The notes under the pieces: generated by a model
Database searches by the model: none
What the model was told of the DNA's origin: nothing
What the model saw: the letters and a program-made list of their open reading frames with translations, nothing else
Part shown: positions 1 to 14,648 of the stretch, in pieces
Numbering within the stretch: the first letter of the stretch is position 1
Layout: each line of letters begins with the position of its first letter
Program-made: the position numbers and the translations under genes
Assembly: GCA_024639065.1 (NCBI GenBank)
Contig: JAHEJC010000013.1
Coordinates: forward strand, 1 to 40,327
Direction of reading: 5' to 3'
Source: Lewinellaceae bacterium
GTDB taxonomy: Bacteria > Bacteroidota > Bacteroidia > Chitinophagales > Saprospiraceae
DNA: 40,327 bases

Positions 1-882
1 TTCACCCGAATGCGTACCGTAGGACAACCAGGGGCCATTATCAGAAGTAAAAATGATCAGCGTGTTATTCGTTAAGTCATTTTGTTCCAACGCTTTCACG
101 ATTTCACCAACACTCCAATCTATCTCTTCGATCACATCTCCATACAATCCTCTTTCCGATTTGCCTTTGAACTTATCGGATACAAATAAGGGGACATGAG
201 GCATACTATGAGGTACGTAAAGGAAAAACGGATTTTCTTTGTTTCGATTGATAAAATCGACTGCACGTTGGGTATACTGAGTGGTGATTTGACTTTGATC
301 TTCCAGGGTATCTATGACCTTTTCATTTTCCATTAATCGAAGCGGAGGAAAATCAAATACGGTTCCCTGCCAGGGATGATAAGGCCACATATCATTAGAA
401 TAAGGGATCCCATAATATTCATCAAATCCTTGTTTGGTGGGTAAGAAAGGAGTCTCCGTCCCCAAATGCCACTTGCCATATATCGCTGTTGCATAACCTA
501 AGGGTTTTAAGATCTCCGCAATGGTTTCTTCCTGGGGATTCAACCCTTTCTTGGAATCGGGTCCATATGCTCCATAGATTCCTAATCGATTTGCATAACA
601 TCCGGTGAGCAGAGCAGCTCTGGAAGCAGAACAAATCGGATGGGCCACATGGAAATTGGTAAATTTGATTCCCTCATTGGCCAATTGATCGATATTGGGT
701 GTTTTAATATCCGGTGAACCAAAACATCCCAGGTCTTCATAACCTTGGTCATCCGTAAATACGATGACGATATTTGGTGGGTGTTGCTTTTCTATTGCTT
801 TCTCTGGTTGTGCGCAATTCCATTGAATTGTAGTAAGTATGATCAGGAATAAAAACAAAAAGGTTGATTTTTTCACCATCAT
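1..882 (-). CDS. Sulfatase (alkaline phosphatase superfamily), C-terminus cut by window edge; possible lipoprotein
   Basis: Own translation (missing from ORF track because it has no stop in the window): MMVKKSTFLFLFLIILTTIQWNCAQPEK...PPNIVIVFTDDQGYEDLGCFGS...ICSASRAALLTGCYANRLGIYG...GKWHLG. C-S-A-S-R sulfatase signature at 619-633; N-terminal signal peptide with Cys. Confidence 0.93.
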   Translation of the reverse strand, partial: MMVKKSTFLFLFLIILTTIQWNCAQPEKAIEKQHPPNIVIVFTDDQGYEDLGCFGSPDIKTPNIDQLANEGIKFTNFHVAHPICSASRAALLTGCYANRLGIYGAYGPDSKKGLNPQEETIAEILKPLGYATAIYGKWHLGTETPFLPTKQGFDEYYGIPYSNDMWPYHPWQGTVFDFPPLRLMENEKVIDTLEDQSQITTQYTQRAVDFINRNKENPFFLYVPHSMPHVPLFVSDKFKGKSERGLYGDVIEEIDWSVGEIVKALEQNDLTNNTLIIFTSDNGPWLSYGTHSGE

Positions 883-1016
883 AATCTTGATTTCTATTAT
901 TGGATTTGTACTTATACTAATTTCATTAAATATGGAGCATTCCCCTGCTATTTGAGCGGTGATGATTCATCAAAAATATTGACTCGCCATAATGTTGCTT
1001 TGATCTAATCCACTTT

Positions 1017-2588
1017 TTACCACAACCAATACAATATAGTAAATATCAGTCCAGCCAATACCACCATCATATACTTGTAGTTAAGATACCAAGGCATGCC
1101 TTCGGTACCCTCACTAATATATACTTTCTTGAAAGTCAATTGATCCAGTTGCTCGCCTGTTGGTTGAGGAGTTAGATTACTAACCACAATAAAAATGATC
1201 GTGCTGAGGAAAAACATGACCCCAACATTAATGGTATAGTGTAAGGTCCAGATACCCATTTCACCTAAAATGAATGCAAGAACACCGGCTGCCGTACCAA
1301 TCACTAAGGTCCAAAACGCACCATGTCCATTGCCGCGTTTGTAGAAAACACCGATCAAGAAAATGACAGCAATGGGAGGTACTAATATCGAAAACATTTG
1401 CTGCAGGTAATCCCAAAGTCCGGTAAAGTGTTGGATTTGAGGCGCCCACAATGCGGCTACAAACATCAATATAATAGTGGTAATTCGACCATACCGGGCA
1501 ATATCGGTTTCAGTTAATTCGGGTTTTTTAGGCGCAATAAAATCAATGACTAATAGAGTAGAAGAAGAATTTAATGCGGAATCCACACTAGACATAATGG
1601 CGGAGATCAGCCCTGCCAACACCAACCCGATTAGTCCTACTGGCAATACTTCGGTCACCAATTTGGGGAATACTTCATCCCCATTAGCCAGACCAGGATA
1701 CAAACTTATAGCCATAGCTCCAGGAATAACCATAATAAACAAAGGGAGTATTTTCAGAAAACCAGCGAGTATGACACCCCAACGTGCTTGGTTGAGATCC
1801 CGGGCACCCAGGACCCGTTGGATGATGTACTGATTGGTTGACCAGTACCAGAATCCCATCAATGGCACACCGAGGATCAACCCCGGCCAGGGTATTCCAG
1901 GATCATCTAAGGGCCTGACGACCGAAAAATGGCCTTCTGGTGCGGCATTGATAACATTACTCCATGAATAGTCCATTTTGCCAAATAAGATCCAGGTCAT
2001 AATCGAACATCCGACAATTAAGATTATCGCCTGAATAGAATCCGTATAAACCACCGCCTTTAGTCCACCAAATGCGGTGTAAATACCGGCTACAAAGGCT
2101 AGCAAAAAAGCCGTTTGCCACATGATTATATCCGGGAAAAAAGCCTTCAATACTAATGTGCCAGCATATAATGCACCCGCCGTTTCAATTAGGATAGTAC
2201 TAAATATACTGACCGCAGAAAAGAACAATTGGCTTCGACGATCAAATCGTTTTTCCAGATATTCCGGAATCGTAGTTACTCGATTCTTTAAATAAAGCGG
2301 AACAAATATTAAGGCGGCCACAATTAGAGGTAGGCCGGACATCCATTCGTAGACTGAATTAACAATACCGGTCGTATAGGCTGCACCTGTTAAGCCAATA
2401 ATGGTAGAGCTTGAAATATTAGAAGCAAATAAAGACAATCCAATCAAGCCCCATCCAAAACTTCTGCCACCCAAAAATAAGTCTTCCCCAGTTTTAGTAG
2501 ATCGAGCAAAATAAAACCCCAGGCCTAACACTAATGCGAAGTATCCTACTATAATGATGAGATCCGTATTCGATATTATGGTATTCAT
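1017..2588 (-). CDS. Sodium/solute symporter (SSS family, SglT-like)
   Basis: 523 aa, multiple TM segments; 'TGEDLFLGGRSFGWGLIGLSLFASNISSSTIIGLTGAAY' and 'YWSTNQYIIQRVLGARDLNQARWGVILAGFLKILPLFIMVIPG' are typical of SSS/SglT. Confidence 0.93.
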   Translation of the reverse strand: MNTIISNTDLIIIVGYFALVLGLGFYFARSTKTGEDLFLGGRSFGWGLIGLSLFASNISSSTIIGLTGAAYTTGIVNSVYEWMSGLPLIVAALIFVPLYLKNRVTTIPEYLEKRFDRRSQLFFSAVSIFSTILIETAGALYAGTLVLKAFFPDIIMWQTAFLLAFVAGIYTAFGGLKAVVYTDSIQAIILIVGCSIMTWILFGKMDYSWSNVINAAPEGHFSVVRPLDDPGIPWPGLILGVPLMGFWYWSTNQYIIQRVLGARDLNQARWGVILAGFLKILPLFIMVIPGAMAISLYPGLANGDEVFPKLVTEVLPVGLIGLVLAGLISAIMSSVDSALNSSSTLLVIDFIAPKKPELTETDIARYGRITTIILMFVAALWAPQIQHFTGLWDYLQQMFSILVPPIAVIFLIGVFYKRGNGHGAFWTLVIGTAAGVLAFILGEMGIWTLHYTINVGVMFFLSTIIFIVVSNLTPQPTGEQLDQLTFKKVYISEGTEGMPWYLNYKYMMVVLAGLIFTILYWLW

Positions 2589-2604
2589 CTAAAAAGCCTT
2601 AAAA

Positions 2605-7472
<4,868 letters not shown>

Positions 7473-7505
7473 AAATCAAATTTGGTTGTTATTAAGATGA
7501 TTGAT

Positions 7506-10097
7506 TTATTCCGGAATGGTAGGTATACGAATGTGGTTACCCAGGAAGATTGCATTTAAGAACAATCGATTGGTTCCGTACCAAGCTCCTCGAAAGTTAG
7601 GATTTTCAGCAAATAAAATCGCTCTTCCACTTCCAATTTTACTCACGAGGACACTTGCTGACTTTTTTAAATAAGTATCCATATTTCGTTTGGTTATGAA
7701 TCCATCGATATGGGGGTCTTTACTATAAGCAGCTACATTGCAATATGGATTTTTACTTGGCTTAATCCAAACTTCGCTGTTGCGGTATACAGGTAATCCC
7801 GGCCTTGAGTATCCGAAGGCAAGTGGATGTGTCAGATCCAGTTCGACTTTAAAAATTGTGCCGCCTACTTCTTCTCGTCCGGTTTGTTCAGGTGCATCCA
7901 TGTAGTTCAGCCTTTCAGTTGATTGATCTGAGCTGTCCTTTTTAATTTCATTTTTGACCAGGTTTTCTTTGATTAATTTTTTTTCAATTGCCCATTTTGA
8001 TCCCTCGCGTAAAGTAATTATGGTATTTCCCTCTGAAGCCCAAGTTTTTAATCTCTTGATCTGGCTAGAATCCAGCTGGCTGTAATTTCCGGAAACTAGA
8101 ACTAATGTGTTGTATTCATGGAGTTTGATTCTTTTCAATTGTAATTGAGTTATTTTAGTTATTGGAAGGTGTACCCGCTGGTCCAGTAAATGCCATACTT
8201 CTCCCGCTTCATAACTGGATACACCATCACCGACGATTAACAGTATTTTAGGCTTTTGGAGGGTTTGTGCATATCGACTTCCCAAATCAACACCGCTTAT
8301 ACTGTATCCAGATTGAATGCCATAAGCATGCAGGTTTAATTTGTTTGTACCTTCTAAAACGATTTTATATACTGAATCGGAAGTCATTTCTTGTTTAGCT
8401 ACTGGGATCATAATCGATCCATAACCGAATGCTTTAGGTCCATCGGAAGTCTCAATTGTTAACGGTTTAAATATGGAAGTGATGCGTAATTTATGATTAA
8501 GACAGAATTGAATAAAGGCTGGGATATTGTAATCGTCAGCTGGAAGCATATAAGCATAATTAGTTTCTTTTAGCGACTGATTTAATGTGAATATATCGGC
8601 TGATGTTACCTGATCACCAACATTTATTTTTTTGGTTGATGGGGCATATTTCAAATTGAAAAAGTTTGCTAAAGACCAGGCTGAAGCATCGTAAAACACA
8701 CTATCATGATATTCGTCATACGTTTCAAAAGCGGATTGCACCATACGATATTGCACCTGATTGGTAGGGACCAAAAATGCTTTGCCCGGGTGATAAGTAT
8801 GGCCATTTAAAGTTATTGGATTGGGTAAGGAATAAACATCAACTCGATGTAATAGCAATTTTTCCATAAATGCCTTTAGCCGATTGTTGTCATAATTATC
8901 TCCAAAAATATAAGCTTCAATCCCACTATCTGACGCATTGGTTAGTGCACTTTTGAAAAAGTCTCTCTGATAATTGTGGAGTAAATCTTTATTTTCCAGG
9001 GAAGCTTTTACCGTGGCCATCGATGATACGTATTGGTTGCGTATGGTAAATGCAAAGGAGAGATCACCCATTTCTGTTTTTTGTACATGTCCCCGGGAGC
9101 TTGCTTGTTCGAATAAAAGCCCCAAGCCTCCCTGTAGGTCCGGATAGGAGGAGCCATATCCTGGATAGGTGCCATCAAATACTTCCTTAGTGAAATATAG
9201 GGATCCAATTTCGTCTAAACCCTCAGCGAAATATTTTGCAAATGTTTCATTCAGAGTCGTGTAGTTTTCAACGGGCATGATAGGATCTTTTGAACCATTG
9301 GTTTTCATGGGTTCGAAGAAATGGGTGCTATTGGTACCCATCTCATGAAAGTCAGTAACTACATTTGGATACCATTGATGATACCAGTTAAGTTTGCCTT
9401 GACTCTCCGGATGTACACCCAACCACCAGTCCCGATTCAAGTCAAACCAATAATGATTGGTTCTTCCTCGGGGCCACCCTTCATTGTGCTCTATATCGTT
9501 GGGATCCGCTACCAATGGGTTCCCTTTATGCATATTCACCCAATGGGTATGACGATCCCTTCCATCCGGATTAATGACTGGATCGATGAATAGGATCGAG
9601 TTTTGCAAATATTCAAGTATTTCCGGATTTTCTGATGCTACCAGGGTATAGGCTGTGAGTAAGGCCGCTTCTGCGCCTGATGGTTCATTGCCATGTACAT
9701 TATAACCCAATTGGATAAATACAGGCAAGTCCTCAATGGTTTGGTCAGGTGCTTTTGGATCACATAGAGTCAGATGATTCTTTTGAATCGATTCAATATT
9801 ATTGAGATGCTCCGGGGTGGTCACGGTGAGCATGATCAAATCTCGATGTCCATAAGTACGACCATAGGTATAAATAGTAGCACGATTCGAAAGTTCAGCT
9901 AATCGCTCAAAATAGGCCACGATTTTATCATGCCGGGTATGATGGGTACCGATTGCATAGCCTAAAAATTCTTCCGGAGAAGGAATATTGGAGTTGAAGG
10001 GGCCACGATCTTTTAGAAAATAATCTTGACCAAAAGAAGTTGAATTAACAAGTATGCAAAATGTGATCAGGAATAAGAATTTATGCACGATTTTCAT
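7506..10097 (-). CDS. Exported M14 family zinc carboxypeptidase
   Basis: 863 aa with signal peptide (MKIVHKFLFLITFCILVNSTSFGQ); Zn ligand motif 'YNVHGNEPSGAEAALL', 'INPDGRDRHTHWVN', 'TDFHEMGTNS'. Confidence 0.9.
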   Translation of the reverse strand: MKIVHKFLFLITFCILVNSTSFGQDYFLKDRGPFNSNIPSPEEFLGYAIGTHHTRHDKIVAYFERLAELSNRATIYTYGRTYGHRDLIMLTVTTPEHLNNIESIQKNHLTLCDPKAPDQTIEDLPVFIQLGYNVHGNEPSGAEAALLTAYTLVASENPEILEYLQNSILFIDPVINPDGRDRHTHWVNMHKGNPLVADPNDIEHNEGWPRGRTNHYWFDLNRDWWLGVHPESQGKLNWYHQWYPNVVTDFHEMGTNSTHFFEPMKTNGSKDPIMPVENYTTLNETFAKYFAEGLDEIGSLYFTKEVFDGTYPGYGSSYPDLQGGLGLLFEQASSRGHVQKTEMGDLSFAFTIRNQYVSSMATVKASLENKDLLHNYQRDFFKSALTNASDSGIEAYIFGDNYDNNRLKAFMEKLLLHRVDVYSLPNPITLNGHTYHPGKAFLVPTNQVQYRMVQSAFETYDEYHDSVFYDASAWSLANFFNLKYAPSTKKINVGDQVTSADIFTLNQSLKETNYAYMLPADDYNIPAFIQFCLNHKLRITSIFKPLTIETSDGPKAFGYGSIMIPVAKQEMTSDSVYKIVLEGTNKLNLHAYGIQSGYSISGVDLGSRYAQTLQKPKILLIVGDGVSSYEAGEVWHLLDQRVHLPITKITQLQLKRIKLHEYNTLVLVSGNYSQLDSSQIKRLKTWASEGNTIITLREGSKWAIEKKLIKENLVKNEIKKDSSDQSTERLNYMDAPEQTGREEVGGTIFKVELDLTHPLAFGYSRPGLPVYRNSEVWIKPSKNPYCNVAAYSKDPHIDGFITKRNMDTYLKKSASVLVSKIGSGRAILFAENPNFRGAWYGTNRLFLNAIFLGNHIRIPTIPE

Positions 10098-10570
10098 CTG
10101 TTTTGTTGATTGGACTCAAAGTAAATAAAAAATGGTTAAACCTGGATTATTCATTAGAAAATCTATTTCGACTTAATAATTCTGTAAAATCTAGCTACTA
10201 AGCTTAATTTTTTTAGTCATCTCCATTAAAAAAGGGTAGAGTGTCTCAATGTAGCTTTTAACATGGTTATGAAGGATTCTTTATTGTTCTTTTGCTTCGA
10301 AGTCCTGGCGAAGACCGGGGATGCCAGGTTAGTGGAGTAGATATTTTCCGCATTGTTTACTGCATTCATGTCAGCAAGTCAGGCAATTTTGGTTTATTTT
10401 TCATCAATGGAGGCGTTACAAGAACACCAAAAGTAAGAGCCATTGAATTCTTTATTAATCATTACGCAAAATTATTAACACAAAAAATAAATCTCAAAAC
10501 ACCTTTACACACTCGTTATTCTTCCTAAACTAATTTTAAATTTATGGTCTTCTAACCAATTCAGCTTCAA

Positions 10571-13500
10571 ATGAAAATAGATATTTTAACTTTCGCTTCT
10601 CTACTCCTATTAATCGGATGGCAGTCCTCATTTTGTCAGGTCGATCCACAGAATTTTAGTCAATTGGAATTTCGATTTATCGGACCGGAAGGCAACCGCG
10701 CTATTGCCATTGCCGGGGTACCTGGTGATCCGATGATCAATTATATTGGAGCTGCTTCAGGCGGATTATGGAAGACAGAAGATGGAGGTATTTCCTGGAA
10801 ATCTATTTTCGATACCCTGGATGTATCCTCTATAGGATCTATAGCCATCACACCGAGTAACCCTGATATTGTTTGGGTAGGAACGGGAGAGACTTTTGTA
10901 ATACGACCGGCTCATGCAATGGGTGATGGAATTTATAAATCTGAAGATGCTGGAAAAACCTGGCAACACATGGGATTAGAAAAGACTGGACGAATAGGGC
11001 AGGTAGTCGTGCATCCAACCAATCCGGATATTGTCTATGTTGCGGCCCTTGGCCATACCTATGGTCCTCAACAAGACCGGGGTGTATATAAAACCATTGA
11101 CGGTGGTAAAAACTGGGAGCGAATTTTATTCATTGATGACGGTACCGGTGCTGCCGATATTGCTCTAGATACCAAAAATCCGAATCGACTTCTAGTCGGC
11201 ATGTGGTCGATCCATATTAATACCTGGGGATTAAATAGTGGAGGGCCTGGTGGAGGGATCTATCGTTCCTTGGATGGTGGTGACACCTGGAAGGCATTGA
11301 AAGAGAATGGATTACCTGGTGGCTTAGATAATCCGGTGGGTAAGACGGCCGTGGCCATTGCACCGTCGGATCCTGATATTGTTTATGCATTGTTTGAGAT
11401 AGAAAGTCCCGCTTTTTACCGGTCAGAAGATTTTGGAGAATCCTGGACATTAATGACCAGGAATCATTCCATCAATGAAAGAGCTCCTTATTACACCAGG
11501 ATGCGCGTTTCTTCAGCAGACCCCAATGAAGTCTATTTTGCCTGTGTGAAGTTTAGCATTTCCAAAGATGGGGGTAAGACTATTCAAAGTGGTTACAAAG
11601 CTGGTGGAGACAACCATGATATCTGGGTGGATCCAACGAATGCGGACCGTATCTTGGTAGCTCATGATGGATGTGCCAGTATAAGTTTAAACCACGGCAA
11701 ATCATTCCAACGGATTGTCCTACCTATTGCCCAAATGTATCATGTCTCAGTTGATGATCAAATACCTTACAATGTATATGGAAATCGTCAGGATGGCTAC
11801 TCTTATAAAGGACCCAGTAATAGTTTGCAAGGATATATTCCAGTAGGACTGTGGCATAGTGTGGGTGGGTGTGAAAGTGGTTTTGCACAGCCTGATCCGC
11901 TTGATCCAAACATTGTTTGGTCGGGCTGCTATGATGGAGGATTGGAACGTTACGATGCTCGGACTGGTCATGCAAGGGATGTGCGCGTGTGGCCGGAAGC
12001 TGGATATGGTTGGGCACCAGCAGAAATGAAATTTAGATGGCATTGGAATTTTCCAATGAGCTTTTCTCCACATGTCGAACACCGGGTGTACGTTGGCAGT
12101 CAATATGTACATAAAAGTGACGATAATGGTCAAAGTTGGCAAGTCATCAGTCCGGATCTAACCACTAATGACAAATCACATCAACAAAGTTCTGGAGGTG
12201 TAGCTACTGACAATTTAATGACTTTTGATGGATGCGTTTTATTTGCCGTTCAAGAATCTTCTCTGGAAGCTGGGGTAATATGGACAGGCAGTAACGATGG
12301 CCAGGTAAATATTACCCGAAACTATGGAAAGGATTGGTTGAATGTTACAGGAAATATACCTGACCTTCCTCAATGGGGAACGATAGCCAATATAGAAGTT
12401 TCACGCTTTCAAAAAGGAGCTGCTTATATTACGGTAGACTTACATCAAATGGGTGACTTCGATCCTTATGTTTATAAGACTGAAAACTATGGTAACACTT
12501 GGAAAAAGATCAGTAACTCAGTTCCAAAATCGGTGCACAGCTTCGCTCATGTAATTAGAGAAGATCCGAAAAAAGAAGACATGCTTTATTTGGGTGTGGA
12601 TAATGGCATTTACATTAGCTGGGATGATGGTGACCATTGGATGCGACTAAAAAATAATTTACCACCTGCACCGGTATATTGGTTGACCATACAGGAACGA
12701 TTTGATGATCTGGTGGTAGGTACCTATGGAAGAGGTTATTATATCCTGGATGACCTGACCGCCTTAAGAGCATTTTCTGCGGAAATTGAGCAAACCACCG
12801 ATGCTTACTTATTTGATCCGAGACCAGCATTTCGTTTTCATAATAAGGAAGGTATCAAGACGGATGGCCCTAGTCATAGTAGTGGAAATAATCCTGCGTA
12901 TGGGGCCAGTATTAATTATTATTTAAAGGATACTGCTGAGCAGGAAATAGAGATTCAAGTTATTTCACAAGATGGTTCATTGATTCGGAGCTTGAAAGGA
13001 AAAAACCAGCCTGGGATTAATCGAGTGCTTTGGGATCTACGTTACGAGCCTACTTTCAAACCTAGGTTACAAGTTGCACCTCCAGGCAGACCTTGGGTTC
13101 AATTAGGTGGGGAGGGATGGAGACCTTTGGTCACCTGGGATTTGGATTTAATGCGGGGGCAATTTGGTCCAAAAGTCGTTCCGGCTAATTATACGATTAA
13201 ATTGAAAATTGGTGACCTAGAATTGACCGAAGCTGTCGAGGTGATTAAAGATCCTACGGCTGAAGGAAGTTTGGAAGATATTAGAAAACAGGTAACATTT
13301 TCCCTGGAACTTCGAGATGCCATGAACCTGGCGGTAAATATGATCAATACGGTAGAAGAAATTCGAGCTGAGCTGGATTCCATTTTACCCCAATTGCATC
13401 GCGAAAAGGATCTGATGCTGGCAAAAAAATTAAAGCAGCAAGCGGAGTCTATAGCCGGTACGTTATATGATATTCACTTGACCGGAGCCAGAGAAGATGC

Positions 13501-13744
13501 CTTCCGCTCACCAATGAAATTATATGGCCGGCTCAGCTCACTGGCTAGTGACATCACTGGAAATGGAATTGATTTTATACCGACTGCTCAGCAAGCTGAA
13601 GTACAAACCATATTCAACAATCGACTGGAAAAAGTAAACAGTCGATTCACTAATATGATTAATTTGGATGTTGAAGCCTTGAATAAGCAACTCAAAAAAA
13701 GTGGGTTGAAAATCGAGTTAGAGCAGAAGAAGGGGAGAGCGTAA
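10571..13744 (+). CDS. VPS10/sortilin-type BNR-repeat beta-propeller protein, exported
   Basis: 1057 aa, signal peptide; repeated 'GGLWKTEDGGISWKSI', 'GIYKSEDAGKTWQHM', 'GVYKTIDGGKNWERI', 'GIYRSLDGGDTWKAL', 'FYRSEDFGESWTLM' BNR/Asp-box units. Confidence 0.88.
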   Translation: MKIDILTFASLLLLIGWQSSFCQVDPQNFSQLEFRFIGPEGNRAIAIAGVPGDPMINYIGAASGGLWKTEDGGISWKSIFDTLDVSSIGSIAITPSNPDIVWVGTGETFVIRPAHAMGDGIYKSEDAGKTWQHMGLEKTGRIGQVVVHPTNPDIVYVAALGHTYGPQQDRGVYKTIDGGKNWERILFIDDGTGAADIALDTKNPNRLLVGMWSIHINTWGLNSGGPGGGIYRSLDGGDTWKALKENGLPGGLDNPVGKTAVAIAPSDPDIVYALFEIESPAFYRSEDFGESWTLMTRNHSINERAPYYTRMRVSSADPNEVYFACVKFSISKDGGKTIQSGYKAGGDNHDIWVDPTNADRILVAHDGCASISLNHGKSFQRIVLPIAQMYHVSVDDQIPYNVYGNRQDGYSYKGPSNSLQGYIPVGLWHSVGGCESGFAQPDPLDPNIVWSGCYDGGLERYDARTGHARDVRVWPEAGYGWAPAEMKFRWHWNFPMSFSPHVEHRVYVGSQYVHKSDDNGQSWQVISPDLTTNDKSHQQSSGGVATDNLMTFDGCVLFAVQESSLEAGVIWTGSNDGQVNITRNYGKDWLNVTGNIPDLPQWGTIANIEVSRFQKGAAYITVDLHQMGDFDPYVYKTENYGNTWKKISNSVPKSVHSFAHVIREDPKKEDMLYLGVDNGIYISWDDGDHWMRLKNNLPPAPVYWLTIQERFDDLVVGTYGRGYYILDDLTALRAFSAEIEQTTDAYLFDPRPAFRFHNKEGIKTDGPSHSSGNNPAYGASINYYLKDTAEQEIEIQVISQDGSLIRSLKGKNQPGINRVLWDLRYEPTFKPRLQVAPPGRPWVQLGGEGWRPLVTWDLDLMRGQFGPKVVPANYTIKLKIGDLELTEAVEVIKDPTAEGSLEDIRKQVTFSLELRDAMNLAVNMINTVEEIRAELDSILPQLHREKDLMLAKKLKQQAESIAGTLYDIHLTGAREDAFRSPMKLYGRLSSLASDITGNGIDFIPTAQQAEVQTIFNNRLEKVNSRFTNMINLDVEALNKQLKKSGLKIELEQKKGRA

Positions 13745-13970
13745 GCGGAGTGCAGAGGTTTAAGAGTTTATGAATTAATAGGTCTAATCAATTGTAGATG
13801 GAGTTCCTTAAAAAGTGGAGCGTGAGATAAGTTTATTATATTAAATTACCAAGAAGATTTGTGTGAACGTCGACAAAAAATTAGTTTAGAATAGATAGCA
13901 CATCAATTTTGCTCCCGGCGTTACTTTAGGATCGGTGAAAAGTCTATCTTGAATTAAGTGGGTCAATTTT

Positions 13971-14648
13971 TTAAGAGGTTATTTTAGCTCTGACAATATA
14001 TTGGTATTTCAGGAGCTCAACATTCGTTTCAACATTGGTAAACCCTGCCTCCTTTAATTCTTCCAGAACTTTGACCAGGGCAATTTTATGATCGGGGGGT
14101 GGACCGATGGATTGACTCTTTTTGAAAAAATCAATAATAACCAATTCCCCATCCTCAGCAAGTCCACTCATTACTTTTTTCAGGTAATCTACTCTATTTT
14201 CAATGTGATGATAGGTATTGGCCATAAATACCATCTCTACTTCACCAGGTTGTAATTTGGGACTGTCATAAGGTAACTTTCTGAGTTCTATTTCAAGTTG
14301 ATCCATGCCATCCAATTTCATTTTATCCTGAATAGATTTTTGAAAATCATCGTCAACATCCGCTGCTATAACGTTAGCCCCAGCCTGAGCTAATCTGAAA
14401 CTAAAATAGCCTGATCCTGCACCAATATCCATTATCTTTTTATTCTGGAGATCTCCTAAATACTCCAGAACAAGTTCGGGTTTTTGGTAGGCATCTCGCT
14501 CCGGAGATTCAAAATGGCGAATCAGATCTTCCGTTGGAGTTTGGTGCATATAAGCATTGGCATCGCCATGATCCTGACTTACTGCAGACCCTCTATTACA
14601 GCCAATCTGAATAATAATTAGCATGAATAAAGTGAATTTAAGCAACAT
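13971..14648 (-). CDS. Class I SAM-dependent methyltransferase domain protein with lipoprotein-type signal
   Basis: 225 aa; lipobox-like MLLKFTLFMLIIIQIGC; motif I 'KIMDIGAGSGYFSFRLAQAGANVIAADVDD'. Confidence 0.87.
   Translation of the reverse strand: MLLKFTLFMLIIIQIGCNRGSAVSQDHGDANAYMHQTPTEDLIRHFESPERDAYQKPELVLEYLGDLQNKKIMDIGAGSGYFSFRLAQAGANVIAADVDDDFQKSIQDKMKLDGMDQLEIELRKLPYDSPKLQPGEVEMVFMANTYHHIENRVDYLKKVMSGLAEDGELVIIDFFKKSQSIGPPPDHKIALVKVLEELKEAGFTNVETNVELLKYQYIVRAKITS

Noticed and set aside
1477-1833. 118-aa plus-strand ORF
   Set aside because: Fully antisense to the well-supported SSS symporter; low-complexity composition typical of shadow ORFs.
10292-10528. 78-aa plus-strand ORF upstream of the BNR-propeller gene
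   Set aside because: No signal, no domain, and intergenic AT-rich codon usage; likely chance ORF.
11724-12142. Overlapping minus-strand ORFs of 97 and 131 aa
   Set aside because: Antisense to the BNR-repeat gene; His/Pro/Thr-rich shadow translations with no recognisable domain.
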